Positions 23,111 to 24,215 of a stretch of 24,215 nucleotides of DNA are shown here, one piece after another. Location: positions 1 through 24,215 of the forward strand of contig DATBIO010000222.1 in the NCBI GenBank assembly GCA_036556965.1, written 5' to 3'. Position numbers and translations under genes: made by a program. The stretch comes from DATBIO01 sp036556965. Its GTDB lineage: Bacteria > Acidobacteriota > Vicinamibacteria > Fen-336. The notes under the pieces were generated by a model. The model was not told the DNA's origin. It ran no database searches and saw nothing but the letters and a program-made list of their open reading frames with translations. Numbering within the stretch: the first letter of the stretch is position 1; each line of letters begins with the position of its first letter.

Positions 23111-23707
23111 TCACCGCCCGGCCACCGCCCGCAGGGCGCGGCGCAGGAGATCCTCGAAGCGGCCGTCGCCGCCCTCCCGCAGGACGCGCTCCACCCCCTT
23201 CTCCGCCTCCCCGCGCGAGTAGCCGAGGTTGAGGAGCGCGGAGAGGAGGTCGTCGCGCGAGGTGCCCCCCGCGGGGGCGGCGGGCACGTCGGCGGGGGCA
23301 GCCACCACCGGCATCCGGTCGCGCAGCTCCACCACCAAGCGCTCGGCCGTCTTCCGGCCCACTCCGGGTATGCGGGTGAGGCGCGCCAGGTCGCCCTGGC
23401 GCAGGGCCTGCACCAGGTCGGGGGCCTCGATGCCGGAGAGGATGTTGATGGCCAGCTTGGGTCCCACCCCCGCCACCTCGATGAGCCGCTCGAAGAGCGC
23501 CTGCTCGGTGGGACTGGCGAAGCCGAAGAGCTGCAGGGCGTCCTCGCGCACATGGGTGTGCACGAGCAGGCTGACGCGGCTGCCCTCGTCGCCGAGCCGG
23601 TAGAAGGTGGAGACGGGAATCAGCACGCGGTAGCCGACGCCGCCCACGTCCACCACGACCTCCTGGGGGCCCTTGCGCAGCACGCGGCCCTCGAGGCTCG
23701 CGATCAT
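23111..23707 (-). CDS. ruvA: Holliday junction DNA helicase subunit RuvA
   Basis: RuvA binds the four-way junction as a tetramer and loads RuvB. The 198-residue protein has the N-terminal OB fold (MIASLEGRVLRKGPQEVVVD, acidic and junction-facing), LFGFASPTEQALFERLI, two helix-hairpin-helix motifs (VAGVGPKLAINILSG and IPGVGRKTAERLVVEL) and a flexible linker before the RuvB-binding domain (DLLSALLNLGYSRGEAEKGV). The ATG at 23707 overlaps the ruvC stop as ATGA, so the far longer open frame upstream is a shadow. Confidence 0.98.
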   Translation of the reverse strand: MIASLEGRVLRKGPQEVVVDVGGVGYRVLIPVSTFYRLGDEGSRVSLLVHTHVREDALQLFGFASPTEQALFERLIEVAGVGPKLAINILSGIEAPDLVQALRQGDLARLTRIPGVGRKTAERLVVELRDRMPVVAAPADVPAAPAGGTSRDDLLSALLNLGYSRGEAEKGVERVLREGGDGRFEDLLRRALRAVAGR

Positions 23708-24189
23708 CGGGCCAGGGGGGAGGCGGAGAGGTGGGCCTGGCACACCGCCACCGCGAGGGCGTCGGCGGCATCGCCCGCCTTGATGTCGGTCGGCAGCTCG
23801 AGGACCCGGGCCACCATCAGCGCCACCTGCGCCTTCTCCGCGCGGCCGAAGCCCGTGAGCTGGACCTTCACCGTGGCCGGCGCGTGGGCGTGGATGGGCA
23901 CCCCGGCCTGGGCCCCCGCCAGCAGCACCACGCCGCGCACGTGGCCGAGGACCAGGGCGCTGCGTGCGTTGACGGCGTGGAAGAGGTCCTCCACCGCCAG
24001 CACGTCCGGGCGCAGGCGCTCGATGAGCGCGCGCAGCCCCTCGTGGATGCGGCGCAGGCGGTCCGGCAGGGGCAGGCGCGCGGGCGGGGAGAGCACGCCG
24101 CTGTCCAGCAGGCGCATCCGGGGGCCGGCGCACTCGATGGCGCCGTACCCGGTGCGGACCGAGCCCGGGTCCACGCCGAGGATGATCAT
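23704..24189 (-). CDS. ruvC: Holliday junction resolvase RuvC
   Basis: RuvC cuts Holliday junctions symmetrically. The 161-residue product carries the four catalytic acids: Asp7 (ILGVDPGSVRTGYG), Glu67 (AVEDLFHAVN), and Asp140 and Asp143 (KAGDAADALAVAVC). ATG at 24189 is chosen because it gives the standard MIILGVDPGS; an in-frame GTG at 24207 would add six residues. The gene is first in the visible operon; whatever precedes it lies outside the window. Confidence 0.97.
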   Translation of the reverse strand: MIILGVDPGSVRTGYGAIECAGPRMRLLDSGVLSPPARLPLPDRLRRIHEGLRALIERLRPDVLAVEDLFHAVNARSALVLGHVRGVVLLAGAQAGVPIHAHAPATVKVQLTGFGRAEKAQVALMVARVLELPTDIKAGDAADALAVAVCQAHLSASPLAR

Positions 24190-24215
24190 GCCAGCCCGAT
24201 CATGCACCGCCGCGC

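Overview
The window is a dense, very GC-rich stretch of bacterial chromosome carrying about 24 protein genes with almost no spare sequence. It shows no tRNA, rRNA, CRISPR array, insertion sequence or phage gene. The best lineage clue is a secreted VWFA protein of the 'VWFA-related, acidobacterial' type, supported by a paired HNH-endonuclease and DUF4388 gene, a Tyr/Phe-regulated type of DAHP synthase and an OmpA lipoprotein (so a Gram-negative envelope). I infer Acidobacteriota, with Myxococcota-like or Rokubacteria-like lineages as less likely alternatives. GTG starts are very common. Several genes seem to start at CTG or to be leaderless.

Layout, left to right. (1) 1-1850, minus strand: a TetR regulator and a long-chain acyl-CoA ligase, translationally coupled. 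A perfect 14-bp palindrome sits at the regulator's own start site. The ligase runs off the left edge and carries a one-base frameshift. (2) 1940-7591, plus strand: folK, a deoxynucleoside kinase, a SprT-like metallopeptidase and two ABC exporter half-transporters that look like a heterodimer with one degenerate ATP site. (3) 7588-10141, minus strand: an M20 amidohydrolase, an RsuA/RluB pseudouridine synthase and a FabZ-like protein without the catalytic histidine. (4) 10200-15644, plus strand: a GAF-GAF-PP2C phosphatase, the VWFA protein, the OmpA lipoprotein with a clear terminator, then an ECF sigma factor and its anti-sigma factor behind a hairpin-rich leader. (5) 15641-17233, minus: an amino acid permease. 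(6) 17280-18293, plus: aroF. (7) 18290-19975, minus: HNH protein and DUF4388 protein. (8) 20067-21020, plus: a KDG-type sugar kinase. (9) 21033-24189, minus: ruvC-ruvA-ruvB-queA, the classic Holliday-junction operon followed by the queuosine gene.

Most of this is ordinary housekeeping and envelope biology, and I do not see a clear new defence or mobile system. The points most worth following are: a shared operator-like palindrome at two well-formed promoters (TetR and HNH) that suggests a small regulon; repeated absence of any ATG/GTG/TTG start where family alignments demand one (ABC exporter subunit 2, queA, the ECF sigma factor); a FabZ fold without its histidine; a complementary degenerate-site ABC pair; and three of four convergent gene pairs ending in one shared CTAG tetranucleotide.
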